From: Bacillota bacterium
Lineage (GTDB): Bacteria; Bacillota; Clostridia; Lachnospirales; Lachnospiraceae
DNA: 64,000 nt
Direction: 5' to 3'
Assembly: GCA_023443225.1 (NCBI GenBank)
Contig: JAEZVF010000083.1
Coordinates: 1-64,000, forward strand
This document shows, piece after piece, positions 17,311 to 27,109 of this stretch (position 1 is the stretch's first letter; each line of letters opens with the position of its first letter). Both the position numbers and the translations under genes were made by a program. The notes beneath the pieces were generated by a model. That model had not been told where the DNA came from, made no database searches, and saw nothing but the letters and a program-made list of their open reading frames with translations.

Positions 17311-18871
17311 AAGTCTCCTTGCCCGTTACATCCGTGTATCCCATGAGGATGAAAATGAGGGAGAAAGTAACAGCATAAAGAACCAGCGTGATCTTCTGGA
17401 AGCCTTTGTGGAAAGCTCCTCCGACCTCACAGCCTATGAAGTGGTTGAGTTTTGCGACGACGGTTACAGCGGTACAAATTTTGACCGTCCGGGTGTAAAA
17501 GCCTTGCTTGAAGAGATACGGGCGGGAAACATATATTGCATCATCGTGAAAGACCTTTCCCGTTTTGGTAGAAACTATATTGATATTGGAGATTATTTAG
17601 AACAGATTTTCCCCTATTTAGGTGTTCGGTTTATTGCAGTAAACGACCATTTCGATAGTAACAATTTTGATGGAACGACTGCTGGGCTTGATGTAGATTT
17701 TAGAAATCTGATTTGTGCTATGTACAGCAAAGACCTGTCGCAAAAGGTAAAAAGTGCAAAGAAAACCCGAATGGAAAAGGGAGAATTCATTAGCAGCCAT
17801 GCACCTTACGGATACGTAAAATCGCCGGAAAACCGCAGGAAACTTATGATTGACGAAAAAGCTGCATCCATTGTCAAACGCATCTTTACCATGGCGGAGG
17901 GGGGGGAAAACGCAGTCCAGATTGCCACCGTCTTAAATTCAGAAAGAATCCCTACTCCTTATGCCTATAAGCGGCTTATGGGTTGTGACCGTACATTCAA
18001 CATGGTCGGAGATAGAAACTATTGGCATAATACAACCATCCTTACCATTCTTCATGACGAACGTTACACAGGGAAAATGGTAAACGGGAAAAACCGCAAT
18101 CCAAGTGTCGGGTGCAAGCACGGGAAACGTGTCCCCAAAAGTGAGTGGATCATCGTTCCCAATACTCATGAAGCCATTGTCTCAGAAGCATTGTTTGCTT
18201 CGGTTCAGGATCGTTTCAGTACTCCCGGGAGAATGAAGACAGAACAGGAGAGCAAACCTCTGCTTGGTAAGGTAAAATGCGGGGTATGTCAGCACGCTAT
18301 GAGAAGAAGCAAACACAGTTCAGCTGGAATATATTATTATTGTGAAAGCCATAAGTATGTAGCAGACAGCAACTGTACAAAAGATAGGATTTCTGAAAAC
18401 AGCCTGATACAGACGGTCTTATCCGTGATACATACACAGATAGAGGTTATGCTTGATATGGAACAGCTTTTACTAAGAGTTAGAGCACGAAACCATAATG
18501 ACATAACAGCTCTGACGGAGCAGATTAGCCACCTTCAAACCATCCTCGCTAAGTTGAGGTTATCTAAAATTAAGGAATATGAAAAATACAGAGATGGTAT
18601 TTTGGACAGGGAGAATTATTTAAGACGTAAGGAGGAGATTAGCAAGAAGATTTCAGAAACAGACGCTCAAATTATAGAACTTAAAGCAGCACTGCAAAGC
18701 AGCTATCAAGAAAATAGTTATCAGGAAATGGGGCAGCAAGGTTTTATGATTGAGAAATTAATGGGATATGAGGGGTTTACAAAGGATATGGTGAATGAAC
18801 TAATCGACCGTATCTATGTCTATGGAAGTGAAGCAATTGAGATTGTATGGAACCATATGGATTGTATATAA
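17303..18871 (+). CDS. large serine recombinase 3, apparent ATA start
   Basis: A recombinase of about 522 aa. The catalytic segment ARYIRVSHEDE begins only about 7 codons into the frame, and the in-frame stop at 17288-17290 leaves no ATG, GTG or TTG before it. The only plausible start is ATA at 17303, 6 bases after an excellent AAGGGGGG ribosome site. A GTG at 17408 would delete the catalytic Ser. Later motifs are intact: VKDLSRFGRN, zinc ribbon CGVCQHAM ... YYCESHK, and a coiled coil. The gene overlaps recombinase 2 by 8 bases. Either AUA is used at low efficiency or an ATG was lost. Confidence 0.85.
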   Translation: MSKSLLARYIRVSHEDENEGESNSIKNQRDLLEAFVESSSDLTAYEVVEFCDDGYSGTNFDRPGVKALLEEIRAGNIYCIIVKDLSRFGRNYIDIGDYLEQIFPYLGVRFIAVNDHFDSNNFDGTTAGLDVDFRNLICAMYSKDLSQKVKSAKKTRMEKGEFISSHAPYGYVKSPENRRKLMIDEKAASIVKRIFTMAEGGENAVQIATVLNSERIPTPYAYKRLMGCDRTFNMVGDRNYWHNTTILTILHDERYTGKMVNGKNRNPSVGCKHGKRVPKSEWIIVPNTHEAIVSEALFASVQDRFSTPGRMKTEQESKPLLGKVKCGVCQHAMRRSKHSSAGIYYYCESHKYVADSNCTKDRISENSLIQTVLSVIHTQIEVMLDMEQLLLRVRARNHNDITALTEQISHLQTILAKLRLSKIKEYEKYRDGILDRENYLRRKEEISKKISETDAQIIELKAALQSSYQENSYQEMGQQGFMIEKLMGYEGFTKDMVNELIDRIYVYGSEAIEIVWNHMDCI

Positions 18872-18891
18872 AGCTTAATTTGTAATGAGCA

Positions 18892-18928
18892 AGGGCCTAC
18901 CTTCTGTTTATTGGAGAGGGTAGGCCCT
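18892..18928. terminator. bidirectional terminator between recombinase 3 and the SLH gene
   Basis: AGGGCCTACCTTCT pairs with AGAGGGTAGGCCCT across a 9-base loop. It lies between converging genes. Sequence and layout are related to the hairpin at 11874-11909 (shared CTTCTGTTT and GAGGGTA), so both derive from a common SLH-gene 3' end. Confidence 0.7.
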
Positions 18929-18949
18929 ACGAGATTTAAAGCCAGTTTA

Positions 18950-21900
18950 TCATAGCACCCAGAAGTGCTTTAGATTCTTAAGTTGTTTCAAGTTTTTTGG
19001 TACATCCTTTGTAACTCCATACTGATTAAAGGTATAGGCACCGCCATTGATGTTCTTTATCCCGGTGACAGGCTTACCGTTTTCGTAGTACATCCACTGG
19101 CCGGAGTCATTCATTCTCCACCCCTGCATGGTGTCACTAGAAATCATAAGTTCCACAAATCGTTGCAGAACCGCTGAAACCTCTGCACGGGTGGCTTTAC
19201 CCTGGGGATCAAAGAGATTATCCTTTTTACTGCTGATAACTCCTGCCATCTGCATCTGCTTCACAGCATCCTTGGCATCGGCGCTGATTTTGGCGCTGTC
19301 AGCAAAGGTATTTTCCTCATGAACTTTTGGCAGTGTGAATCCCATGACTTTGGTGTATTTCTGCAAAATGACTACCATCTGTTCCCGGGTAATGGACTGA
19401 TTTGGGGCAAATTTTTTATTGCTGGTGCCGTTTAAGATGTCATTTTTGTTCGCCCATTCAATGTAGCCCATGTAGTAGGCATCTTTTTTTACATCGGTGA
19501 AGCTGCTATTCTTGTATTTGCTCACATCAACATTTGCCAGTCGACCTAAAGCTGTAACAAACATTCCCCTTGTCATAGTAGTATTCGGACGGAAGGTGGT
19601 GGTGGAAGTGCCGCTAATTAATCCACGGCTTATCACAAATTCAATTGCTTCCTTTGCCCAATGACTTGTTATTTCTGTAAATGAGGTCTTCGTTTGCTTG
19701 TAGCCAATGCCGTAAGTTGAAAAATGATTGGTGCTAAAGCGCAACAATTGTTCCGCACTGTCATAAACGGATTTGGTAAGCCAGTGTACCTTACCCTTGC
19801 CGTCTACGTAGACGGCACAGACATTTCCTGCATTCTCCTTTGTGCCAAGGATATAGGGAACGGTTACCGATACGTTGCCTTTGCCAAAGCTCTTTACTGA
19901 TTTGCCATTGCCGTAGTTTACCTTAAGGTCGAATACCGGGCGGTTACCAATGGCTTTTTTCGCAGCACCGGACAGCTTGCCCCCAGGGATAGCGGTGATA
20001 TTGATATCAGATTTTGCCTGCTTGTTAATTTCCTTTATAGCTGCCAAATCCATATCGATTCTAATGTCAGGATTGTCCACTACAATAACAGTGTCCTCGA
20101 TTTTATTAGCAATGATGGTATCCTGCACTGTCTTTGGAAGATTGACCGTGACATTGTTTGTAATTGTATTGCCGGTGCTTACATAAAACACAAGGGTAAT
20201 TCCATTTTCTTCGTTTTCGTTTTTCTTGGCGTTCGCCAGGGCTTTGTGGGTGGCATCGGTCACAGTTTCGTTGGTGATGTGCACTACGGCGTTTCCTTTG
20301 CTGTCCACTGTACTGTTTACCTTGATTTCACCCTGTGTTGGTGAATTCGATTTGTCGGGTGTATGTGGAGTGACAATGACGGGGCTACTATTGTCGGAGG
20401 AGCTTCCACCGCTGTTTGAACCACCACCACTGTTTGAACCACCGCCGCTGTTTGAATCTCCACCACTGCCATTATAACTGAAGGTTACCAAAATGGTGTG
20501 ATAATCGGTTACGTTATGAAAGGTGTAACTTGTAATACTTCCTTGACTTACACCATCTACCTTAACATCAGCAATGGAGTAATTGGCACTCGGCGTGATG
20601 GTAAAGGTTTGGCTTGTGCCGTCATGGATCGTCACGCTGCCATCCGGGGAAATGCTACCACCGGCATCTGCCGTTGCAGTTATGGTGTTGTTCACAACAG
20701 GTACTGGAGTCACCGTTATAGTAAAGGATTTTGTGTAATCACTGCTTGAGGTCAAACCGTTTGTAATAGTTGCTTTCACCGTGGCAATTCCTGCTGACGT
20801 AGCCTTAAAGGTGTTTCCATTAATGATTGCCCCTGTACCATTTTCGTTTTCTATACTCCAAGTAATAGCGCGGTTGGTAGCAGTGTCAGGAGAAACAGTT
20901 CCAGACAAGGTCAAATCAGTGTTGATCTGCACGGTATTGCCATTCGTCATAGCGATGTCTGTAACCGAAGTGAATCTTCCGGTTTTCTCAAGCATCAGGT
21001 TTTTATTAGTAGCATTGTAGTATATAAAAAAGCTGCTTATAGTGCCTCTGTCATAGCCATCAGCGCTCACTTCAATACTGTAAGTACCTGAAATAACATT
21101 GGAAATGGTGTATGCTCCGTTTGAATCTGTGAGAACCGGGCTTCCTACATTGCTGTCTCCATTTTTTAACTGTACCACAGCACCAGCAATACCGATATTT
21201 GTATCAATATCCTTGATGGTACCCTTTATGGTGTAGGTAGGCACTGGCAGTGTGACTGTTATACTATCGGACGTCGGACCGTCGCCTATTTCGTTGAACG
21301 CCCGAACCAATACTGTGTAGGTTGCTCCGTTAGTCAGGCCGTTTACGAAGCGGGGGTTATATATGTTATAGTTCTTAGTCCAGCTTGAACCGTTATCGGT
21401 AGATATCTTATAGCCGATGATTTCCCTGCCGCCATTGTTGGCCGGGGCATCCCATGTCAGTCTTAGCTCCTCGTTGAGGGGGGTGACTGTAAGGTTTGTA
21501 GGCGCATCGGGTGCTGTGGCCGGTTCAAACTTTAAGTATTTGTAGGTTTTAAACTTTGAGTATGTGCCGAGGTCGTATAGGGTTATTTCAAAAGCATCTG
21601 TACCATCTGTATTTTTGCTTGCCGTTATCCTTACATTGTCAAAGTAGTCCAAATTCGGTTGTATGTCCATCGTCATATAGCCACCCTTTATGGTGGATAT
21701 TCCACCCGTAACCCATACTGGATTTAAAACCCTTACGGGGCCGGAGGTATCAGGAAGAAAACTAAATGCTGTGCTACCGGTGGAACTCACCGTACCCCCG
21801 GTAATTTCAATTATGCCATTGTCCATATTGTAAATTGCATTGGATGTAGCGGTATTTTCCACTGTTCCGCCAGTGATTTTAAGAGGAAAATTCATAATGT

Positions 21901-24900
21901 CCATATCTTTCTTCAGCAGAATCGTAGGGTAATTACTTCCATTGGTAACCAGACCTGTATTGCTGATGGTAATATTTCCTTTGCTACTACTTGCAATCGT
22001 CCAGCTTCCATTGGTGCTCACGGTGCCACCAGAAACGTTCACGATGCCATATTCTAAGTTTTCAATTGCTGTGCCATCTACGGCACTTACTGTCCCGCCG
22101 GTTACATCAATTATGCTGTCGATATAATTGATAATCGCACGACCATTGCTGGTGTTTTTTACCATACCTCCAGAAACTAATATTTTCCCTAAGTTTTTAA
22201 TCGCTGTACCAGTTATGACACTCACGGTACCGCCAGTAACGTTCACGGTGCCGCTTGATACAATAGCATATCCATCTGACGAAGTATTTTCCACTGTACC
22301 GGCAGCGACAACAAGGAACCCTTTTCCTACACTAATTGTGCCGGCTTTTGTTTTTGTACTGGTGATTTTGCCATCGCCTACGCTATCGGTGATGGTTAGC
22401 GTACCACTACCCCAATGCCCAATGGATTCGCTAGTGCCGCTGTCCAGTGTTTTGCCCTTTAGGTCAAGGGTGAAGCTTTTATTATTACTGCTGTCGATGG
22501 AGACAGTAGTTGCGAGGGTGATATCCTTAAGCAGCTCAATGGTTCCCCCATTCGGAACCGCATTAATAGCATCTTTCAGGGTAGTGTAACTTGTAGTGCC
22601 GATTTGGGCGATTTTGAACGGCTCAAACTTTAAGTATTTATAGACTTGAACCTTTGCATCTGTGTCAATGCCATCTCGTGTTATTACAGTAGCGTACGTA
22701 CCTTCTGTATTAGAGACACTTGCCGTGATCTTTAAATTGGTATAGTAGCTCAAATCCGGTGCCACGTTCATCGCCATGTTGCCGCCCTTGATGGTTGATG
22801 TGCCGTTAAAAACACTCACACTGCCGGAGCCAATATTGTAAATTGCATTGCCTGTTGCGGTATTTTCGATTGTTCCTCCCGTGATTTCTAGCACAGTTTT
22901 ACCGGCTTCGCCATCCTTTAGATAAATTGTGCCAGAACTGCTGTCTTTCTTTGCACTGGTGACTGTGGCAGTATCGCTTATCGTAATTATTCCGGTGCTG
23001 TTGTTGTAAATCGCCGTGCCGTTGTTGGCACTCACCATACCACTTGAAATGCTCACACTGCCGGAGGAAGTGTTATAAATCGCATTACCTGCGGTGGTAT
23101 TTTCAATTGTTCCTCCTGTGATTTCTAGAACAGTTTTACCAGCTTCACCATCGTTTAGATAAATTGTAGAATCAGAGTCAGAGACAGAACCGCTGTCAAA
23201 CTTTGCTCCGGTGACTGTTGCGGTATCGCTGATCGTAATTTTTCCGGTGCTGTTATTGTAAATTGCCGTGCCGTTGTAGGCACTCACGGTGCCATTGATA
23301 GTAATTGTCCCGGTACTGTTATTGTAAATCGCCGTGCCGTTGTTGGCACTCACGGTGCCATTGATAATAATTGTCCCGATACTGTTATTGTAAATCGCCA
23401 TGCCGTTGTTGACACTCACGGTACCACCGGCAACGTTCAAAATGCCGTAGGATTCACAGCTTATTGCAGTACCACCTAAAAAAGTATTTTCAATCGTGCC
23501 GCCTGAAATAACAAGTTTGCCTTCGGTTAACAAAATTGTGCCGGAACTTGAATTCTTACTGGTGACCTTGCCGCCGTTTACGGTATCGGTAATGGTTAGC
23601 GTGCTGACGTAGCCGTTGTAAGTGATGGCGGTGTTAGTGCCGCTGTCCAACGTGTTACCCTTCAGGTCAAGGGTGAAGTTTTTAAGTACTGCTCTGGAGG
23701 TGACAGTAGTTGTGAGGGTGATATCCTCAAGCAGTTCAATGGTATCCCCATCTGTAACCGCATCAACTGCCGATTGTAGGGTGGGGTAGTAAGTCGTGCC
23801 GATTTTGGCAGCTCTTTGCTTACCCTGCTCAAATTTTAAGTATTTATAGACTTGAACCTTTGTAACGGTGTCAATGTCCTCTTGATTAATTTCAGAAGCT
23901 CCTGTGCCGTCTGTATTCGTCATGCTTCCCATGATCTTTACATAGGTATAGTGACTCAGATCCGGTGTCACATTCAGAGCCATATTACCGCCCATGATAG
24001 TGGATGCATCTGAAATCTTTACAATACCGAATTCGTTACAAATTGCTGTGCCATCTGTGGCACACACCGTGGCGTCGCAAATACTCACACTGCCGTTGCC
24101 GTTGTTGTAAATCGCCTTGCCTGCGGCGGTATTTTCTACTGTGCAGCGCGAAACAACAAGGCTGCCGTTGTTGACCAAGAAAATCGTTCCGGAGCTTGTA
24201 TTTGCACTGGTGATTTTTCCGCCAACGAAGGTACTGGTGATGGTTAACGTGCCACAACCCCTATGTTCGATGGCCGCATTAGTGCCGCTGTCAAGCGTTC
24301 TGCCATTTAGGTTAAGAGTGAAGCTTTTGCTTTCGTCACCGGTGATGGTTATAGCAGCATCGAGGGTGATATCCGAATGTAGTCTAATGGTATCCCCATT
24401 CGTAACTGCATCAACCGCCGCTTGTAGGGTGTAGTAGCCTTTATAACCTATATAGGCTGCTTTGGCCGTACCCGGCTCAAATCTTAAGTATTTATAGAGT
24501 TCAGCATCAAAGCCTTCATCCAAAATCTCAGAAGCATCTGTACCATCTGCATGGATGCTTCCCATAATCTTCCCATTAGTATAGTAGTAAGCATCTGGCG
24601 TATGGTTCATCGCCATATCACCACCCATAACGGTGGATGGCCCCCCCATAATTCGCACAACATCAAATCCGTTATAAATCCCTGTACCGTTTGCAGAACG
24701 TATCGTACCACCGGCAATTTCAACTTTGCCGTAGCCGTAGTTGTAAATCGCCTTGCCTGCGGCGGTGTTTTCCACCATGCCGCTTGAGATTAAAAGATTC
24801 CCATATCCTTGATTGTAAATAGCACTGCCTTCGGCAGTATTTTCTATCGTTCCTCCAGCGATTTCCAGTAAGGTATTAAAGGTTCTGGCATTGTCATTGT

Positions 24901-25480
24901 TTACATAAATTGTGCCAGAGTAATTTCCATAACTATTATCTTTATTAGTACTAGTGATTTTGCCACCGCCTATGGTATCGGTAATGGTTAGAGTGCCACT
25001 GCCGAAATGCTCGATGGCTGTGTAATATCTGCCGTCCAGCGTGTTGCCCTTTAGGTCAAGGGTGAAGCTTTTCGAGCTGGAGACGGTGACAGAAGCTAGG
25101 ATGTTATCTAGTAATTCAACAGTCTGTCCCTCCTCAACCATATAAATTGCATTTTGCAGGGTGGTGTAGCCTGTGGTTCCGATTTGGGCAACATAGGTCA
25201 GTTCCAAATCCTGGGCGGATACGCCGGCCTCAACTGCTTCTTCTGTTTCTTCTGTTTCGTCTGTCGGTGCAGCTGGAGTGGTTTCACCGTTTGCTTCTGT
25301 TTCAACCAACGGTGCAACTGGAATGGGTTCTCCACTTGCTTCTGTTTCGACTGTCGGTGCAAATGGAGTGATTTCTCCGCTTGTGTCAATTGCAGTATCT
25401 TCTTCCGCCATTACCGGAACTGGAAGTAAGGTCAATACCATGCTCAGTGTAAGAAATATGCACAGCAATCGTCTCTTCAT
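18950..25480 (-). CDS. giant SLH-domain surface protein with beta-helix, FN3 and Ig-like domains
   Basis: A 2176-aa exported protein. Order: signal peptide ending VMAEE; a Thr/Glu/Pro-rich stretch (about 25-75); four beta-helix blocks, each opening with a TTLQ/TLKDAI...V.(D/N)G.TIELL motif; FN3 (about 1318-1410); a carboxypeptidase-regulatory-like domain (about 1413-1490). Then a Big-type Ig domain (about 1503-1590), an InlB-like repeat (about 1593-1665), a Gly/Ser linker, a conserved beta domain, three SLH domains (about 1933-2110) and a wall-binding repeat. Three 66-bp tandem repeats (near 23236-23430) make the length potentially variable. GGAGG precedes ATG; box F lies about 130 bases upstream. 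Likely an S-layer-associated adhesin; the ligand is unknown. Confidence 0.92.
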   Translation of the reverse strand: MKRRLLCIFLTLSMVLTLLPVPVMAEEDTAIDTSGEITPFAPTVETEASGEPIPVAPLVETEANGETTPAAPTDETEETEEAVEAGVSAQDLELTYVAQIGTTGYTTLQNAIYMVEEGQTVELLDNILASVTVSSSKSFTLDLKGNTLDGRYYTAIEHFGSGTLTITDTIGGGKITSTNKDNSYGNYSGTIYVNNDNARTFNTLLEIAGGTIENTAEGSAIYNQGYGNLLISSGMVENTAAGKAIYNYGYGKVEIAGGTIRSANGTGIYNGFDVVRIMGGPSTVMGGDMAMNHTPDAYYYTNGKIMGSIHADGTDASEILDEGFDAELYKYLRFEPGTAKAAYIGYKGYYTLQAAVDAVTNGDTIRLHSDITLDAAITITGDESKSFTLNLNGRTLDSGTNAAIEHRGCGTLTITSTFVGGKITSANTSSGTIFLVNNGSLVVSRCTVENTAAGKAIYNNGNGSVSICDATVCATDGTAICNEFGIVKISDASTIMGGNMALNVTPDLSHYTYVKIMGSMTNTDGTGASEINQEDIDTVTKVQVYKYLKFEQGKQRAAKIGTTYYPTLQSAVDAVTDGDTIELLEDITLTTTVTSRAVLKNFTLDLKGNTLDSGTNTAITYNGYVSTLTITDTVNGGKVTSKNSSSGTILLTEGKLVISGGTIENTFLGGTAISCESYGILNVAGGTVSVNNGMAIYNNSIGTIIINGTVSANNGTAIYNNSTGTITINGTVSAYNGTAIYNNSTGKITISDTATVTGAKFDSGSVSDSDSTIYLNDGEAGKTVLEITGGTIENTTAGNAIYNTSSGSVSISSGMVSANNGTAIYNNSTGIITISDTATVTSAKKDSSSGTIYLKDGEAGKTVLEITGGTIENTATGNAIYNIGSGSVSVFNGTSTIKGGNMAMNVAPDLSYYTNLKITASVSNTEGTYATVITRDGIDTDAKVQVYKYLKFEPFKIAQIGTTSYTTLKDAINAVPNGGTIELLKDITLATTVSIDSSNNKSFTLDLKGKTLDSGTSESIGHWGSGTLTITDSVGDGKITSTKTKAGTISVGKGFLVVAAGTVENTSSDGYAIVSSGTVNVTGGTVSVITGTAIKNLGKILVSGGMVKNTSNGRAIINYIDSIIDVTGGTVSAVDGTAIENLEYGIVNVSGGTVSTNGSWTIASSSKGNITISNTGLVTNGSNYPTILLKKDMDIMNFPLKITGGTVENTATSNAIYNMDNGIIEITGGTVSSTGSTAFSFLPDTSGPVRVLNPVWVTGGISTIKGGYMTMDIQPNLDYFDNVRITASKNTDGTDAFEITLYDLGTYSKFKTYKYLKFEPATAPDAPTNLTVTPLNEELRLTWDAPANNGGREIIGYKISTDNGSSWTKNYNIYNPRFVNGLTNGATYTVLVRAFNEIGDGPTSDSITVTLPVPTYTIKGTIKDIDTNIGIAGAVVQLKNGDSNVGSPVLTDSNGAYTISNVISGTYSIEVSADGYDRGTISSFFIYYNATNKNLMLEKTGRFTSVTDIAMTNGNTVQINTDLTLSGTVSPDTATNRAITWSIENENGTGAIINGNTFKATSAGIATVKATITNGLTSSSDYTKSFTITVTPVPVVNNTITATADAGGSISPDGSVTIHDGTSQTFTITPSANYSIADVKVDGVSQGSITSYTFHNVTDYHTILVTFSYNGSGGDSNSGGGSNSGGGSNSGGSSSDNSSPVIVTPHTPDKSNSPTQGEIKVNSTVDSKGNAVVHITNETVTDATHKALANAKKNENEENGITLVFYVSTGNTITNNVTVNLPKTVQDTIIANKIEDTVIVVDNPDIRIDMDLAAIKEINKQAKSDINITAIPGGKLSGAAKKAIGNRPVFDLKVNYGNGKSVKSFGKGNVSVTVPYILGTKENAGNVCAVYVDGKGKVHWLTKSVYDSAEQLLRFSTNHFSTYGIGYKQTKTSFTEITSHWAKEAIEFVISRGLISGTSTTTFRPNTTMTRGMFVTALGRLANVDVSKYKNSSFTDVKKDAYYMGYIEWANKNDILNGTSNKKFAPNQSITREQMVVILQKYTKVMGFTLPKVHEENTFADSAKISADAKDAVKQMQMAGVISSKKDNLFDPQGKATRAEVSAVLQRFVELMISSDTMQGWRMNDSGQWMYYENGKPVTGIKNINGGAYTFNQYGVTKDVPKNLKQLKNLKHFWVL
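23236..23430 (-). repeat. tandem 66-bp repeats inside the SLH gene
   Basis: Three consecutive, nearly identical 66-bp units encode GTAIYNNSTGTITINGTVSA-type 22-residue turns of the beta-helix. The frame is kept, so slippage or recombination would change the number of turns without breaking the gene. Confidence 0.75.
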
Positions 25481-25578
25481 ATAATTGTTCCTCCTTTGTT
25501 GTCATTCTTATTATCAACAGGGACAAACTTGTATCCCTAATAGGTCGAGTCCCACTTGGATAACATCCCCTTGTACTA

Positions 25579-25643
25579 AATCTATCATAGGTTTCCTAAA
25601 AGAAGCCAATTGCTGCATGAAACATGAGATTTTCTGCATGAAT
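25579..25643 (-). promoter_or_regulatory. direct-repeat activator box F and promoter for the 2176-aa SLH gene
   Basis: On the minus strand, ATTCATGCAG (25634-25643) and TTTCATGCAG (25613-25622) lie 21 bp apart. The -10 TAGATT (25579-25584) follows at the same distance as in box C. The block between box and -10 differs from the others, which makes the conserved repeats stand out as the functional part. Confidence 0.75.
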
Positions 25644-25760
25644 CATAGTACCACCCAAAGTATAATACGGCGACGAGGTGAAAAAAAAAGAATTAGCGCG
25701 GTTTTGTCAAAACTAAGGTAACCACGTTAATGTCAACCATAAAAATTGAAGAACGATATG

Positions 25761-25825
25761 ATTCATGCTTTAAAAAACATGTTTCATGCAATAGACCGTT
25801 TTTTTCGGGGAATAGCAGCTACAAT
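25761..25825 (+). promoter_or_regulatory. direct-repeat activator box D and promoter
   Basis: ATTCATGCTT (25761) and TTTCATGCAA (25782), period 21 bp, then GACCGTTTTTTTCGGGG and -10 TACAAT (25820-25825). It points towards the DUF3089 lipoprotein. The 514-base gap between divergent genes contains only boxes F and D, their leaders and a short leader-peptide-like frame at 25948. Confidence 0.75.
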
Positions 25826-25947
25826 GATAAAAATGAAACTAAATCATGCTGGTAATGAAGGTGACTGTGCAAAATAATTGCGTAAAAAAATAAAAAAATG
25901 AGAGAGGCGGATTGCATCATGGATTTTGAAAGGTTGTTTGATGAATG

Positions 25948-25998
25948 ATGTCTTTACATGAAAAAATCGTAAATACAAAATGGAGGATAACATCATGA
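25948..25998 (+). CDS. short leader-like reading frame overlapping the next gene start
   Basis: A 16-codon frame, MSLHEKIVNTKWRITS, whose TGA overlaps the ATG of the lipoprotein gene. Its first eight residues match the decayed frame at 27257 (MSLQEKIV) and resemble the start of the double-glycine leader at 27410 (MTLLEKIE). It may be the remnant of a leader peptide gene replaced by the lipoprotein gene, or a coupling peptide. The ribosome site is weak. Confidence 0.35.
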   Translation: MSLHEKIVNTKWRITS

Positions 25999-27005
25999 CT
26001 ATCAGGAAAAAGACGATCAAATTGACTATTATTACCATTCTCGTAATAACCACACTTGCTTTTACCGCTTGCGATAGCTCAAATGGCGGTGACGCAAGCC
26101 CATCCATTTACGCAAACCCTGACAACTGGCTTAATTTACCAGGCGAGATACAAAATGAGGCCGATGTTCTCTTTTTTTATCCCACAACCTATTCGCCGAC
26201 CAATCCAGACGCGCCTTTTATTTCGCCTTTAGACGATGAAGTTATGAGAAAGTATGCGAGGCTTGCTTTTCAAGTACGGGCAACCGCGTTTGAAACTGTT
26301 GCGGATATATACGCACCTTTCTACCAGCAAGTTGATTTTAGGAAGTTTGAAGCCGGCGAGTTAATAAATGTCCAGCGCGACGTGGCTCGTCAAAGCCTTT
26401 TTTTGGCATTGGATTATTATTTTGAAAACTATAACAACGGCAGGCCGTATTTTCTGGCAGGACACAGTCAAGGCGCGGCAATGATGGTATTCATTCTTGA
26501 CGAATACATGAAAGAACATCCAGACCGTTACAAAAGCATGGTTGCCGCCTATATGTTGGGCAATTCACCGACACAAGATTGGCTTGATGAAAATGCTCAT
26601 ATTACATTTTCCGAGGGCGCTGATGATACGGGCGTGCTTATTTCATGGAACACCGAAGGCCCGGGTAATATCGGCGAATACAATCTGGTGGTTCCGGATG
26701 GTGCTGTCGCCATCAATCCGCTTAACTGGCGCCGGGACGAAATCCCGGCCGGCGTGGAAGAAAACAAAGGGAGTCTTATACCGATTGACGGCAATTATAA
26801 AGTAGTAACCCCCGGCATTGCCGATGCACGAGTGGATGTAGAGCGCGGTTCGGTCATTGTCGAAAGCGTTGACCCTTCCGTTTTCGCCAATTCTGCCGTG
26901 GATTACTTTGGACCGCAGAGCTATCACAGTTGGGATTATGAATTCTTTTATATGAATATTCGGGAAAACGCCGCACTTCGATTAGAGCATTTTTTGAACA
27001 AGTAA
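25995..27005 (+). CDS. DUF3089-type alpha/beta hydrolase lipoprotein
   Basis: A 336-aa exported lipoprotein: lipobox FTAC (Cys26), then an alpha/beta hydrolase fold of the DUF3089 type. Visible are the early strand ADVLFFYPTTY, the nucleophile elbow FLAGHSQGA (Ser near 158), a late Asp/Asn-Pro-Leu segment AINPLNWR and a C-terminal YHSWDYEFFY that probably carries the catalytic His. The family is predicted to act as esterases or lipases; substrates are unknown. I chose ATG 25995 because GGAGG lies just before it, inside a longer open frame from 25980. The gene is driven by box D and probably ends at 27005 without a clear terminator. Confidence 0.85.
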   Translation: MTIRKKTIKLTIITILVITTLAFTACDSSNGGDASPSIYANPDNWLNLPGEIQNEADVLFFYPTTYSPTNPDAPFISPLDDEVMRKYARLAFQVRATAFETVADIYAPFYQQVDFRKFEAGELINVQRDVARQSLFLALDYYFENYNNGRPYFLAGHSQGAAMMVFILDEYMKEHPDRYKSMVAAYMLGNSPTQDWLDENAHITFSEGADDTGVLISWNTEGPGNIGEYNLVVPDGAVAINPLNWRRDEIPAGVEENKGSLIPIDGNYKVVTPGIADARVDVERGSVIVESVDPSVFANSAVDYFGPQSYHSWDYEFFYMNIRENAALRLEHFLNK

Positions 27006-27109
27006 ATCAATCGTGTTTCATTACTTACAAAATGTGAACTTCATTTACAAAACGGGAAAGTGGAGTTTCATTCGACCTTTTCCATAAAAATTGATGATTC
27101 GACACTATG
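27006..27109 (+). other. intergenic leader with scattered TTTCAT motifs
   Basis: No gene. Several TTTCAT or CTTCAT hexamers occur (27016, 27039, 27066) before box E but without the strict 21-bp period. They may be decayed half-sites. Confidence 0.3.

Noticed and set aside
20226..22589. Several open frames of 60-150 codons on the plus strand inside the 2176-aa SLH gene
   Set aside because: They mirror the repetitive minus-strand coding sequence, lack ribosome sites and read as low-complexity Val/Ser/Pro strings.
22620..25100. Regular repeats considered as a CRISPR array
   Set aside because: The repeats are coding, in frame, diverged and without unique equal-length spacers.
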